Shown in pieces: positions 36,501 through 50,110 of a DNA stretch of 64,000 bases. Location: the NCBI GenBank assembly GCA_011009095.1, contig VTPC01005425.1, forward strand, positions 64,342-128,341. Direction: 5' to 3'. Positions within the stretch are counted from its first letter, which is position 1; every line of letters begins with the position of its first letter. The stretch is from Ignelater luminosus (Eukaryota > Arthropoda > Insecta > Coleoptera > Elateridae). The notes below the pieces were generated by a model. That model was given only the letters and a program-made list of their open reading frames with translations. It searched no databases and was not told where the DNA came from. The position numbers and the translations under genes were made by a program.

Positions 36501-38364
36501 AAATGAGAAAGAAGTAGGCACAAGAGATAAATACCAAAAATATTAGAGGAAAACCCCAACAAATGACAATATTAAACAGAAAAGGGCAAACATTAAAAAA
36601 TGTTTGAGAGGATAGTAATTAACCAAACAGTTATAAGCTAAGAAAAAAGATAAAATCAGATGAAAAAAATAGTTTGACGAAAAATATCAAGCAAAAGGAA
36701 ATAAAAAAGCATAATGCAAATAAATATGAAAAGTCATTATAAGAGTCTATTTATTACGTAATATTTTGCAGAAACCTAGTATATGACTAAAAAAGATGAA
36801 AAAATGCTTAACACTTTGACGCAAAAAATAATGAAAACACAAACAGAACAGGAAACACCTGGTAAAAATATGAATCACGAAATTAGTATGAGGAAAAAAA
36901 TAAATGAAGACATAAAGTGTATAAAAACAAAAAGAATCGAATAAATAATGAGATATTATGGGATGTAATAAACAAAACAACATAAAAGTAATAATAAATA
37001 AATAATGAAAACCATTGATTTTCAACAAATAAAGTCAAGACATATATAGTATTAGACTTTGAACATAATTAGAATTAATCCACCCCAAAAAATAGGGCTA
37101 AGTAAGAAGACAATAACTTCAGAAGTAAGAAATCAAACTTTCGAGATAAATTCAATTTGTGAGTTGTCAACAAAAATTGTAAAGTGGTGATAATCAGGAA
37201 AGCAGTAATAATGGCACATTTCTTGAAATAGTTGAATTTCCTCTAACTCTTTAAATTTACAGTTACACGGAAAGAATAGGTACCTGTTAAACATCTATGA
37301 AGAGTAAAAATTTTAAATTTCTGGTGTTTTTATAATGTACCATAATCACTTTTTCAACAATAGTAATTTAAGCAATTTCTGTAAATTATCAAGTCTTTCG
37401 CGTTTATATAAACAGATTGCGTGTTTTACTTTGATTATTTAATTATAATAATTTTGTTTATTATCTGGAAGACGATTAAATGATTTTTATCAACGCTATG
37501 TACGGCAAACAACAACTAATAGAAGATTATAGTTTTGAGTTCGCTTCTACAGAAAAAATTGATTAATCGGAATTAAAATTGTTTTAAGAACGATGAGCTC
37601 ACAGAAAAAATAATTCAAAGTGTAACTTCTCAAGTGGAACGTTTCAGCAGGAAATCTTTCCTGTTCTCATAATCTTGCTGTTGTAAATACTAGCAATTAG
37701 AAGAAGGTCGTCTTCACTGCCGAGTGATGACACCCACATGACAAAAATACGATATAACGTAGAACCACACCAACGTTTCTATCACAAAGGTGGGAAAACC
37801 TTTATGTAAATATACTAAATGTTGTTACACGTAATAAAGCAATCTTCTTCTAGAGCAGGATTGTGAAAAGTACACAGTAATAAATAACAATATCTAAAAT
37901 ATTCTAATCATCTTAATAAATAAGTAAATAATAAATATGCACATATTTATATTAAACTTTTTTGTTATTTTTATGTGAGATAAATTAAGTGCTAAACTGC
38001 TAATATTAAAATTAACAATTACAGTGATTGTTAAATAACCTAAAAATGAAAAGGAATTCTAAGCATAATGAATTGCTAATAGGAATTTACAATAGTGCAA
38101 ATTAATGTTTTCTTCTGGCGTGTGTTTATACAGTGTGTCTCTAAATTTAAATGTCAAACTTCACAGATGAATTGGAGAAGAAAAATTATCAAACATGTAT
38201 TTGTTTGTTTTCTAGTCCGTCGAATATTAAGAAAGATAACAAGACCCCTAAAAAGCATCCTTTGCTACAACTTTGAAATAAGAGTAGATAATTTTCTTTT
38301 GCAACTTGCCAGTTGTCGATGTCGGTGTTTACTCAATTTTAGTAGTACGGTATAAATTAAAATA
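33600..38364. other. gene-poor AT-rich region
   Basis: No gene or recognisable element was found over about 4.8 kb. The stretch 36400-36960 is strongly A-rich on the plus strand, so minus-strand frames in it are T-rich artefacts. A short hairpin lies at 34107-34155. Confidence 0.55.
34107..34155. repeat. 49-bp hairpin
   Basis: GAGAAGACTATTATTATAG and CTATAATAGTCTTCTC are near-perfect inverse copies separated by 14 bases, with 3 extra bases in the left arm. Function unknown; it may be a tiny foldback repeat. Confidence 0.6.
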
Positions 38365-38957
38365 CAGAGTGATTTACTAGTAATGATGCGCCTAGTAGAA
38401 TTTGAGATGCTATTCATTATACCACTTCCAAAGGTAACTTCAACTTTTCAATTATAGGAACATGAAACCGAAAGACTTTGTTTTGATAAAAATAAAAAAT
38501 TTTGGGATTTGGGTTTAGAAGACAGACTTTCACCTACAAAAACAGTTATTACATATAAACTTTGTCAGTTAAGAAAAATTTTTGCACAAATAATTTTCAC
38601 TGTTACAAAATCGCATTTTTCGAATGTGAAGACTTTTTCACTTCATATGCTACTTTTCGTAAGGTGAGTTACAGTGGCGGCTGGTGACCTAACTTCAGGA
38701 GGTGCCAAAACCACGTGATCGTCCCTTGATTGGTTAAAATTGTCAGATTATACAGAAACAAACCAATCAAGCGACGAGCACGTGGTTTTGGCACCACCTG
38801 AAGTTAGGTCACCAGCCGCCACTGAGGTGAGAAGTTATAAAGTCGCACCTGATATATATTATTGTGTGTCTCATAATATCTCTAAAATAAAAAAAAGACT
38901 GAAGAAATGTATAATCTCAAATTCTACTAGGTGCGTCTTTACTGATGAATCACCCGG
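38365..38957. mobile_element. Tc1/mariner-type MITE containing a second MITE
   Basis: Ends CAGAGTGATTTACTAG (left) and the inverse of CCGGGTGATTCATCAG (right), each next to TA (38363-38364, 38958-38959). The arms share CCTAGTAGAATTTGAGA in inverted orientation. No coding capacity. The centre holds an unrelated foldback at 38672-38824. Confidence 0.78.
38672..38824. mobile_element. hAT-like foldback MITE, 153 bp
   Basis: A near-perfect palindromic element with arms of about 64 bp beginning CAGTGGCGGCTGGTGACCTA and ending with the inverse. The CAGTGGCG tip resembles hAT ends. Both sides carry a GGTGAG motif, compatible with a worn target duplication. A 110-codon frame runs through it by chance. 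Confidence 0.8.
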
Positions 38958-39479
38958 TATAAATAAAAACCTTACAAAAATCTTATATACGGTGTATTTT
39001 AAATGGTGTATAATATGTACACTACGTTATTCTACATCACAAACTAAGAAAGAAATTCTAATATCGTTTTGACGGAAACTTCTTCATTATGAAGTTATTA
39101 ACGTTCCTAATCTTTATTAAAATTTCGTTGTTTAATTTAAGTAATAACATTTGGTCATATTTTTGTTTTATTATCTTTTTTTATTTTGTCACAAATTCTA
39201 TTAGCTTTCACTTTTACTCAAAGCATTTTTTTTATTATTTCCTCCCCCTCCTCGTTTTTGTAAAACGATTAGGTATATAGTTACGCTTCATCATACGTTT
39301 TTGAGATTTTCAATTTTTTAAAATCAGTTTTATTAATTATTAATAATAGTATCATTTATTACTATTTAATTTATTATTATTATTATTAATAATAATATAA
39401 TGTTAATTTCAGATAAATGAATTTATATAAATCAAAATATTAATCATGAAACCTGATTGGTAATTGAAATAGCAACATT

Positions 39480-40118
39480 AAAATGAAAAGATGAAGGAGC
39501 CGACCTAATACCCGTCCAAGCCTCCGCTCCTCATCAGGGAGGACATTGATTTGCTAGTTTTTTTTAACAAGTTTGGCTTAACATCTCCCCATTTATTTCC
39601 GAAAACCTGGAAGAGGTAATACTTCTGAAACATTGTTCTCCGCATCTTCCTACAAATACTCAGTACCTGAAAATCTCCTTGTTCTTCACGCTTTGAGTGG
39701 GTGTGACACCACGTCATCCCTGTTCGGTTTTGGAAAAACCAAATTCTGCACTCTGTTCCAGAACAAACCAACATTGCATGAACTTGCAACTATCGTCAGG
39801 GATCATGATGCCAGTGCTTCAACCATCTCTGAGGCAGAGAAACGTATACTTCTTCATCTTTATGGTGGTGACAAGGCAACAACATTAGGTACCTTGCGCT
39901 ATCAGCTCTTCTCCAAATCTGCCACTGGCAGCAAGTTCAATCCTGCAAAGCTGCCACCGACACAGGATGCTGCTATGTACCATGTCTTCCGCACGTATCA
40001 CCAAGTCCAGACATGGATGAGCGAGATGAAAAACCCTCTGGACTGGGGATGGAGGAAGGACAGTGTTAAGGACTTCCTATTAAAACCGCCAGGGATCCAG
40101 TTCCTTAGTCAATCCTGA
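39480..40118 (+). pseudogene. fragment of a dispersed ORF family (SGCDT motif)
   Basis: An open stretch at 39633-40118 encodes LLVLHALSGCDTTSSLFGFG, then about 120 residues including WMSEMKNPLDWGWRK before a stop. Slightly upstream, in another frame, REDIDLLVFF is readable. The pairing of a D-x-D-L-L-V motif with HALSGCDTTS occurs in repeated, transposon-associated proteins in many animals, some with a PIN/FEN-like nuclease fold. That is recollection, not a search result. Only the C-terminal part is here, and no host promoter or splice model was found. It is probably a truncated copy of a mobile or domesticated gene. Confidence 0.5.
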
Positions 40119-40130
40119 CTTTTATGTCCT

Positions 40131-42170
40131 GTCACAAGTTTGCCCAGAGCAGTGTTTACAAATGATAGAGCACCTGAGTCTGGCCTTTCTATAGACACAG
40201 GCCTTAGTGCATCCTTTCTCTCAGTGGCATTACTAATAAAACTGTTTTTAAAAAATTGAAAATCTCAACAAAGTATCATTTTTACAAGAAATTGGTAACT
40301 TTAATGAGGCGTAACTATCTAGTTAATCGTTCTACATAAACATTTTTCCTACAAAAGTTGTAGCAAATGTAATGCTCTACAACTTTTAATAAAAACTTTT
40401 TCCTCTATAATGCATTGGTAAAAAGATATTATGCAGAAACTGAAAAAGTCCGGAATCTTGATGGTTTTGGGGCCCCACGGCGCCCGCACAGGGGCGACGA
40501 GGTCGAAAACTTATGTTTTTCACTAGGGTACACAACACATCCAAAAACTAGAACTACATAACCTTTTGCAAGCAAAGGCCTTTTTTCAGCCTCTATTCCC
40601 TGGACTACAATGACGTAGTGTCTTGGTTTCTTTCGTAAGTATGCGTTTGTCCCTCGTCCCTACTCTAATTTCTTGAAAGAGATTAGTAATATAGAATTAC
40701 TTACGTAGAATAATAGTAAGACGTTGTTCCAGAGATATCAAAAAAAACAAGAAATGGGGAACGACTTAGGAAAAAGATATTACAAAAAGAAAATAAGAAC
40801 CTACTTACCATAAACTTGTTTTTGCTTTACCAAAGGTTGGTATTAATTGGATAATCTTTTAGTTTGAATTTTACTCGTTTTTTACTGCATAAAAGTTTTG
40901 TATCACTTGACGTTAGTTATTTGAATGCAACTAATGCTAATAGAAAAATTTCACTACAGGAGTAGCACATTCCATTAGCAAAAGATAAAGAAGTTTTGGT
41001 ACTGAATGTAAAAGGGTGGAGAAAGTGGGCAAAATTACTTCTGTTCGGTTTATAATGGCAACCTTGTACATTAGGACTGTTTTTTATCGACTTTGAGGCT
41101 TAGGCCCACGAGGCCCGGGCCTAGGGAGGCAAGATTTGAGGGGCGGCAAAATTTGAGAGACGTTAAAATTCAAAATTCATGGAGTTTCCCGGTGACTCTG
41201 TGAAAAACTTTTAGAGATGTTTCAAAAATATTATTTTTTCCATCGGAGACTTATACGTTAACACGGTTAAGTATCTAATTATTGAAATAAAAAAAATATT
41301 AATTGACCAATTGAAAATTTCGGGAGTTATAAAAATTTAAAAAAATTGAATAGATTTTTCTCAACTTTTTGTCTTTTGCCATAGCAATTGTTATTTTAAA
41401 TTTTTATTATTATATATTTTATATACACCTTTAAAAAACAAAAAGGGCACCTTATCAAAATAGGCCTAGGGCGCAATCAAACCTAAATCCGCTTCTGGTT
41501 GTAGATTCACCCCTAGAAGTTGGTTACATGTATCTCAGAAACTGCTAATATTGAAAATATAAAAATTATGGAGGCGATATTTATGGGGATATCTCATAAT
41601 TAAGCTTTGTAATATACACTTTTAAAAATAAATAACGTGTACCCCAACACTGAATTGTTGTGTGACATCTAAAAGCTTAAATATTCTTGTTTACCGCTTT
41701 GTTATTAAATTGGTACTTCCTTTTCTGTAAGTATATTTAAGTACTAGTGTCATAAAACTCTTATTAAAAAAACTGTCTTTTAACGTATATTATCTCAAAT
41801 TACAAATTGTAGATATGCAAGACTGTTTATTACCCTCTTATATTTTTAAAAGTTAAAATTAAATTGACTATAATGCTAAAATGCTAAAACTGATATCTCA
41901 AGTCGAAGTATTCATTTAGTCCGTGATTTTTTCGGTACAGGCATTTAAGGCACGGTTTGCCAATTAACAGATTATTTTACATACTAAAATAAAATGAAGT
42001 ATTGTTGCTATATTTTTATTTTGCAACTTAAATTTTTTTTCAATAATAGTTGTGAGCTAATAAATATATCTAGAATCTACTATACATTATTGACATCATT
42101 AGCGTAATACCTGGTTCATTGCAGACAAATTTGAATTTGGCGCTATGATTAGTTCGATTGCTGTTCGTTG
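40131..42170. other. intergenic region upstream of pumilio
   Basis: No gene seen. Two G/C-rich patches interrupt AT-rich DNA, one near 40465-40505 and one near 41095-41150 that contains the palindrome AGGCCCGGGCCT. Both look like parts of dispersed repeats. Confidence 0.5.
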
Positions 42171-42484
42171 CAGGCGTACGATGTGAAGATGGCGATCGTT
42201 TTGTTCCTAGATCGCTGTCAGTTTTAAATCGAATTATATCAACTTGTATAAATGACTTAATTATAAAATAGTGTATTTACTGTAAATTGTATATAGCTTC
42301 TTGTATAGTTAGTGGTAATATTTTTTGTTGTGAGTCTCAGAATCGTGTATAAATAGTGATTGAAAATCGTGTTTGTGTGCTCAGAGAAAATCTATAACAA
42401 AGCCGACGCCGACGATCTGAACATTATAAATATCGACGATAATACACTTTGTTGATGTTCAGCATTAATTCTCAATAAACGCAG
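42171..42484 (+). promoter_or_regulatory. pum: probable pumilio promoter and 5' leader exon
   Basis: A block rich in CG dinucleotides relative to its surroundings (for example GCGTACGATGTG and GCCGACGCCGACGATC). It ends in a good splice donor, CGCAG/GTACAT, at 42484. The next acceptor with coding sequence is at 43003. I infer a noncoding first exon; the transcription start within the block is not defined. Confidence 0.55.
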
Positions 42485-43011
42485 GTACATAGTTCATTGA
42501 TTTTCTTAGCTTATCTGATGGTTTAAGCTAAAACTTTTGATAATTTCTTTGTGTACTAGAACTGTCAAAGTAGCCATTTGTATTTATACCGGGAAGAATA
42601 TGAATTGTCATCTTGTAAACAACTAATCGAACTTGCAATCTATTCCAGACAATAATACTAAAATCGTCTTATTTTTTTAAATATGATCGTAGTTATCCAT
42701 GATTTAAATAAGCCTGCTTGCTGCTAGCTAGTGAATCATTATCCTTAAATATTCATCAAGTCTTTCAAAATGTATTTAAATTATTGTGGATATGCCACCA
42801 TTTATACAACATTGTTGTGTTGATAATAATTATCCATAAAACAAGAATTACCTTGATTTCTTTATTACTTTTTCATTTTATTATTGAGGTGTGTAGTACA
42901 TGTATTTTAAAAGTGTTTAAATATAAATAACTTAAGTAGTTACAATGTCCGCAGCAAGTAAAGAAATAAGATTATAATACAGATTCATTTCTTTTTGTTA
43001 TAGTAACACAA

Positions 43012-43937
43012 ATGAAGTGGTTGGGAGACGGAGGTGGTGATGCATTAATGAAAGTAGAAATGGATCGTAGCCCTCAGCGCACTCAGGACGATGCTGCTGT
43101 TGGCTACGTCTTTCAAAGACAACCTGATCCCGAATTCCCACCATTCGGACAAAAACGATGGGCCCTTGGAGATGACAGTATTATCGATGTTAGTAATGTA
43201 AGTATCATTAAATAGATGTGTTTAAAATATGTGTTGGAAGTTTTAATAAATATTATGATTATTTCATCTTTGTTTAAGTTATATTAAATAATGTTAAAAA
43301 GTTGGGTTATGTTGTAGTTATCTAGTGGAATGCAGTTTTCGTTTAAAGTAGATAATTATGTTTTATAAGTTTGTTTAGTAAGTCGTTTATTCATAAGAAC
43401 TTTACCCTGTTTGGAAAGTTGAGTGAAATTAATTTGTAGGTGAAGAAGTTTGTGCTGGAGCCAGAGTTAAAATAGATTATTGAAATATTCGTGCTTGTTT
43501 ACTTGTTAAGGTTTAAACAAATTAATGTAGTCTTTATATTAGAAAATATTGTGTACTAGTTTATGAATTTTCTAGGAATTGGTGTAAATATTATTTGGGA
43601 AATAAAACATTGTGTGTATAATTATCAAATAAATTTAGAAATTATCAAAATAATTCAATTGTAGCTTTATTGTTAATAAATTTGATTGTTTTAGAATCAT
43701 AATCATGACAAATGGAAATATCCAATGGGCAGTAAGATAGCAACTCCTCCAAATAGTATGTCTTATATGGGCCCTAGCGGGGCTGCAATGGCAGGTCTAT
43801 ATGATATGGGGCAGAGTAAGTCAATTCCTCCCGAACAATTTATTTATTATTCCGGGCAGCTACCCAGAGGCGTTCCAGTGCCTGCACAATATTTACCCCA
43901 ATCTATGGCTCAACAATTACCTATGCAACAGGGTCAG
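43012..43937 (+). CDS. pum: Pumilio RNA-binding translational repressor, N-terminal exons (partial)
   Basis: Pumilio is a cytoplasmic repressor that binds 3' untranslated regions through C-terminal PUM repeats. Only its N-terminal part is in the window. Exon A (from acceptor 43003, ATG at 43012, to 43197) encodes MKWLGDGGGDALMKVEMD, then RTQDDAAVGYVFQRQ and QKRWALGDDSIID. The last two match the conserved N-terminal block of animal Pumilio proteins (QDDAMVDYFFQRQ and KHRWPTGD in human PUM1). Exon B (43695-43937) continues in phase 0 with DKWKYPMGSK, the Met/Pro/Gly-rich LPRGVPVPAQYLPQSM, and ends QQGQ at a GTAGGT donor. The C-terminal PUM repeats are not present within 64 kb, consistent with the very long introns of this gene. 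Confidence 0.87.
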
Positions 43938-46289
43938 GTAGGTCTTTGTTTATTTATTATTTATCGTTATGATATGAAACTAGAATTATTATGCTTTAAT
44001 TTTTTTAATATAAATTGATCAGAGATAGTTGAAAGTGTTTGTTTGTTTTATTTAAAATAACCAAATTGATTCTCATGATGATAGTAGATTAACCTTCAAA
44101 ATTATTGCTGTCACTTGATAACCAATGTTGCCAAGCTTTTGTGACATAGCCAACATATAAGGAGTTTCTGCATAATGTACGCTATACATGTGAGAACGTT
44201 AACGAATATGATACTTGATGATTACACCATTGAGATGCATTATATGTTGGGACAAAAAAAGTTGTCGCTTTTAGATTTTGTATAAACATATTTGATTGTC
44301 TGAACATTTAAGTTTTTTGGGACAATCTGTAGCATGTGATAGAATATATTCATAAATAATTCTGCAAACTTGAGCATGTAAAACCTGTTTTCCATCAATG
44401 TATGACATTTTTAAGAATTTCGATACATGCCTATGCAAGATTTAGCATTGACACTTTTTGTCTGCTTTGGCAACTTTTGTTTTTGTCTCAAATATGTGTT
44501 TTTTATAGATGGGATTGTATTTTCCTCAAGTTCATTAAAGTGTTAATATTGCTGATTGGTTGTTATCATTTGGTAAAGACTCGAACAACTTTGAATAAAA
44601 TGTATAGCTGTGTAGACATAGTTTATTATACATTATGTAGAATTTTCAGTTGAGAATACCTGAAAGTTGATATTATAAAAAAAAGTATTGCAATTTATTC
44701 TAGTGTAAAGTTGTATTGACCTCCAATTTTTACACCAGAAAATCATTGAAAAGAATAATGAATAAAACATTTGCATAAATTTGCCCATACATTTATTTAA
44801 AATATTTGCGTGTTTGTTTTTTGCCAGGATTTTTGCACAATAACAAATTAAAAAAGTCGGAGCAATATGCAGTATATAAATGACATTGTACCTTGACTGA
44901 CTAACCTGCATGTTAGCACTTACCAAAGTTGCCTATTGCAACATTAATAAAATGTTATGCAGCTTTCTCCCTTGCCGGTTATTTCATCTGCATTTATATG
45001 AAATATAGTTGCCAAATTAACGTGTCCTGCTCTTACCTATTAAACTTGATTATGAGGTGTATGTTTGTGTGTATACAATTATCATCGCATCTAAGCAAAT
45101 TGTTCTGTGTGATGGAAAAAAATTCTGTTTCCTTTTTCTAGCTTTTAATTATTTTTCTGTTTATGATTGATGAGTTTTGATGGTTGACATGGTGCTCTAG
45201 ATGATTAATAATTAAGGTTATCTGGGCGTGTTTTCTCCCCCATTAATATGTGTGAAACGTAATGGTTGAATGACATTTTTTCACTAGTTGTAGTAGATGT
45301 GTCTAGTGACTGAATAGTGTAATATTAAGTGCTAATTTGATATTAGTTACAATGACCTTCGTATAAAAATCAGGTGAATGACTGATAGCGATTGCATATA
45401 GATCTACCGATACAATTATATTGTTAGTAATAAAAAAACTTGAATTAAAAAAACCAATTAAGTTTTTCTTTTAGCTTCGTTTGGTTATGAGGAGGAATAC
45501 CTTAGCAATTTACCCTTAACACTTGCAGTCAAGGGCTTTGTTTATTATTAATGGAATGTAATTAATATCTAGTGTTAACTGTTTCCTGATTTTTTGCCAC
45601 ACCCTTTGAAAAGGCACGCAAATAAAATCTGATAACGCCCTGTTTTGTTCTAATAACCTTAATGTAATTATTAGCTTGATATTTAATTGAAAACTTGTTT
45701 AATATTATAAAAACCTTGTCTGTAGTCGAGATGCTGTAGTATTTTTGCATTGATGAAAGATGTTATTACTGCAGATTTCTGAATACCTAAATTACTTAAG
45801 TTTTCTGTAACGCGTTCCATTTAGGTATGTAATAAGTCTCGAAGTTTAATAACATCATTTAAAAATCTAATATAACATTTACAAGTAAATTAATTAATAA
45901 TTATTACATAAAGAACTTGTATTACTGTTAGTATTTAGAAACTGAAATTCAATTAATGAGTAGTGAAGAATTTTGACTTTTAAATTGCTAATAAGTGGTT
46001 TTTATTTGTTTGTTTGATTGCACTTTTATTATCAGTGCTCCTTTAATCTTTATGTCAATTGTACGTTTAATAATCTTTATTTTATTTTATTTTATTTTTC
46101 ATATAATAATAATATTTGCATACTTATAATAAATTCTGATGCTATTGATTATATATTTTTTTAAAATTTTCATCATAATAGCATCATTTAAAGTGTTTTA
46201 AAAAAAGAATCACAATAATAACATAAGAATATATTCATCTTTTTCTTGCTTTTTATTGATAAATTTTGTATGAAGAAGTCTATGGCGCT

Positions 46290-46560
46290 GTCTAGTTATA
46301 ATTCCAATGGCGAAGTCTCGGTCGGTAAGTGCAAGAAGAGACCGCAGCGTGGCGCAAGCGCCTTCCAGCCGCTGGTTCTTTGTTTGCGTTCAGTTTGACG
46401 CTGAATGCCGCGCCTTCTGTTGTGAAAAGTACGTTTCGCGACGCCGGACGCCGTGTTTTGTTATTAGTGAGCATGTTAAGGGGGTAAACAAACGTGGTTA
46501 TGACTGGATTCAATTGGATATGAAGGATATGGGTCCCGACATGGTAAAGTCAACTCATTT
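46290..46560 (+). other. GC-rich block, candidate alternative first exon of pumilio
   Basis: A G/C-rich island in an AT-rich intron. At 46307 ATG opens MAKSRS and meets a consensus donor CGGTCG/GTAAGT at 46324, ending in phase 0. The upstream pumilio exon also ends in phase 0, so a protein starting here could join the next exon in frame. Read without splicing, the frame stays open for 108 codons to 46633, which could also be chance. No TATA box is evident. Confidence 0.35.
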
Positions 46561-49500
46561 ACTTGTCTTTAATCATTATTTTTCAGCTTGTTTCCAAGTG
46601 CGATTGTTAAACGTAGGGGTGTGTTATTTATAAAACCCGTGGCTGCTGTACGTATGTTGTATAGGCCTAGCAGTCTAATACTTCTGTAGACAAAAGGGGA
46701 AGGGCGGACGTGATCTTGTTTTATTTTGTTTTGTTTATATTCCATAATTCTTTCAGGCTTTTGAATGATCGTTCTCTTTCTCTCTGTTCTTTTTATTGCG
46801 GTTTTCGAGCAACAGGTTTAGTAGGCTTTGTTTGTGGCCAGGTAGCCATTTTAAAGGTGGGTTAAAGGGTGTAAAAGCGACCAACAAGTAACGTTCAGTT
46901 TCGAACCAATTAAATAACAACGACTATTTTTAAAAGCTGCTCGTTTTCTTAAGTGTATAATATTATGTTGCAGCATCTTGATTCTGGTCGTTTTACAACG
47001 CGAACGTCTGCGTATTCTTAAGCTTAGTTTTAAGTTCTCCTGTTGCGCAGTTGCGCCTTTTCGGCTGTCGGAACTTTCTAATAATTTTAATGAAGGATTA
47101 TGTTTGTGATGGTAATAAAAAAATATGAAAACATAATAAAAATGGAAGTTGAAGAAGAGGTTTATTCCTTTAGAAGCTTGAAGTAACTAGCTTGTAATAT
47201 TCCAGTAGGTGATGTTGAACTCTTTACCTTGAATTCTGGAAAGATTTTCAGTCGATACAATATGAGATAAACTTAAAAAGATTATCAATACAGAAATGAA
47301 GTGTTCCAGATTTTTTTTATAGTTTGCTATAGTTATTTTGCATATTAGAAGCTTGTTTGATATGTTGATATGCCCCTTTTTGTGCTTTTTAAAAAGTAAA
47401 GGGGGAAAATACGGTGCGATTAAGCTGAGCTGTCGTTAGGGCTTTTTCTCTCTTTTGTGGCTGCGATTATACCCAACAAATTGTACATTTTTGTAATTGC
47501 ATAACGACTTGTATGTAACGAGGGATGTTAACAGTTAGAATTTGTCTGTATTTTGAAAAATTTGCATTTTCTTTGTGTTAATTTATTCAAAAATGTAGTA
47601 GGTTGGTGGTTACAATATCTCCTGCAATAAAACTAGTAGCGTTCTTTTGTGTTTACCTGTACATTAATTAACTTCAAAAATTTTATTGGCTACAAAATTT
47701 ATTGTTATTTAAATTGGGCTTTGTTTTAGTTGGATTAACGTTCTTCGAGGTAGATAACACAGTTAAATATTGTTACTTGTAACGAACTTTGTAGGCGTCG
47801 TTTTATTTTTGCATGTAAACTGTTTTGGTTTTATAATGATATTGAATTTCTTTATATGGTCGGAGGGTTTATATTTTTTCGAATTATTCTCAATTTAATT
47901 TTAAATCCGAAGAGACACAACGATAAATAACATCAAACAGAATATAATTAACATGTTGACGACAATACAAAAAACTAATTGTTTCTGTAATTAATTCTGG
48001 CACTTTTTGTTTTAAGAAACAGAAACTGTATCTTGCCACTCCCTCGTCATTCAGCATTCATATCAGCGGCTGATTTCAAGGGGTCTTCTTAGAAAATATT
48101 GTATACACAATTGAAACTTTGAAGGAGAAATGAACAGATGTTGGTCTTATTTTTCTTTTTAAGAAAACTTAAACTTCCGCTTCCTTCTTTATTCGCTTCA
48201 TCTTATTATATCACACTTGAAGTTCCTTTAAAACAAAACGGCAACTATATGATCTTCAGATTTCATTATATTTGACCCAAAAGTATTGTATTAATTTTTT
48301 AAGTCTGCTCCTCTCCTACACAAAAAAAATAAGAAACCAATTTATTTTACTTCTTGTGTAACTAACAGATTGTGAAATGATCCAATAAAGAATAAAAGCA
48401 CGGAATAATTTAAAATTAACAATATCAAAGGTAGAGCACTTGCCTCAGGGAGTCTGTTATAAAAGAAAGAAGAATCTAATAAAATAAAAATTTGCATGTT
48501 AATAATTTGAAATTATTAATCTTTTATTCTTGCAAGAGAAATATTTTGTTGTTTTTTACATCGTGATAATACTTAAAATATTTTTAAAAATTGAACCCGT
48601 AATGGCTAATTTTGAGCTTGCTGAACCCGCTCTTGTTCACACGTTGACCATGAATTTGTGTGAGTGAACTGACTTCTACGCTCAAGGTTCATGGATGATG
48701 CGAATTCGAACAACGAATTTTTAACTCCATCAGTTATTTAATACACAATACGAGGAGTGTCTGAAAATGTTGCAACTTCAACTAGTTTCTTCCTTATATC
48801 GCTTGATAGTTTGTTTACTTAATTTTAATGTTGGGTCGTTTCAAATAGTCTCAAGGTACGGTTGAGAAATATTTATCGATTGACAAATTTAAAAGTATTT
48901 ATGTAAAAATTAAATTTAATAAATGTAATGTCATGTGTGGTGTTCCAAATTGTTTTGCAAATGGCTCTCTGTGGATTTACATCTTACATCAGATTTCCTT
49001 GACCTGAATATTTAACAGGCTTTCAGGTTTAAATTTAGTGCAATTGTGCATCCAGAACTTGCAATAGTAACAAGTTATGGTTCTTCAAAAAAATATTTCT
49101 TGTTAAGGCTTTTTTGTTTTGAATACCACCCATTTGGTTACAAAAGATGAGTAAAAGTAATATAATTTGAATCTATGCTAACAAGTTTGTAGCCACTAAG
49201 GTTATCAAAACAGCTTCCATCGTAAATAGAGCATAATTTTGTTTTCCACTGGTAGAAACTAATCAAGTTATAAAGACACATGCATCTGGTAGTTTTTTAG
49301 CTGCAGTTTCAAGATGGTGGCTATATAAGGTTTTTTAAATTTTTCTGCTTCGTTGCTTTCTAGGTGAAAAACAGCTTTTAATAACTTAAACGTGAACTAC
49401 ATTAATGTTAATAGAATATAGATTAACAGAACAAGTTTTATTGGAAGTTGAAATCTTGATATTTAGAAAAGAAAACTGAACATGAGCAATTAAATTATTG

Positions 49501-50039
49501 TTAATTTATAAAGTTCAAATCGATGTACAAAAATGATACCTGTAATTTTTGATTGTAAGATTTTGTAACTGCGTTGGTGCAAATAATTGACTCAAAAAAA
49601 ATATTTTTTTTTTTTGTTAATAATGATTACATACACAATGTGTTTGTGTTATCTTGAGACATATTAGTAATAAAACTGCACTATTTAAGGAATTTAGTAA
49701 TGTACTTCAAAGCAGTCTTAATTGGTCATACATGTAGCAAAATGGGTTCTTCAGATTTTCAGATAAATGTTGAAATTTGATTCTCACAACAAAAAATAAA
49801 TCAGAACTCTTCGTTGATACTTAGCTAACAAGTTTCCAAGACTTACGTTTATCACACCATCGAGTGGTTTGCATAAATATACAGGCATTTGACTGTGCCG
49901 AAAATTTATCCTGAAGTAACCTATAACATAATCACACTGGAAACATGATGGCGCGATGTTTATTTGTTTGGCGGTGCCTAAAGAACAATTTTTAGAAAAG
50001 TGCTTTGGACAGTGATAATTCAAAATTTGAATTGCCCCA

Positions 50040-50110
50040 AAGAGAAAATGTTTCTTCAGTGTGTGCTGTCAACGATGAAGCATGGTGGTGGTTCTTTAAT
50101 GGTTTGATAG
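50040..50110 (+). mobile_element. Tc1-like transposase fragment
   Basis: A short plus-strand frame reads STMKHGGGSLMV, the VKHGGGSVMVW motif of Tc1-type transposases, directly followed by a stop. Nothing further is in frame. An old remnant; the element ends were not located. Confidence 0.6.

Noticed and set aside
36747-37028. Phe/Ile-rich 93-codon minus-strand frame
   Set aside because: Lies in an A-rich plus-strand tract; low-complexity artefact.
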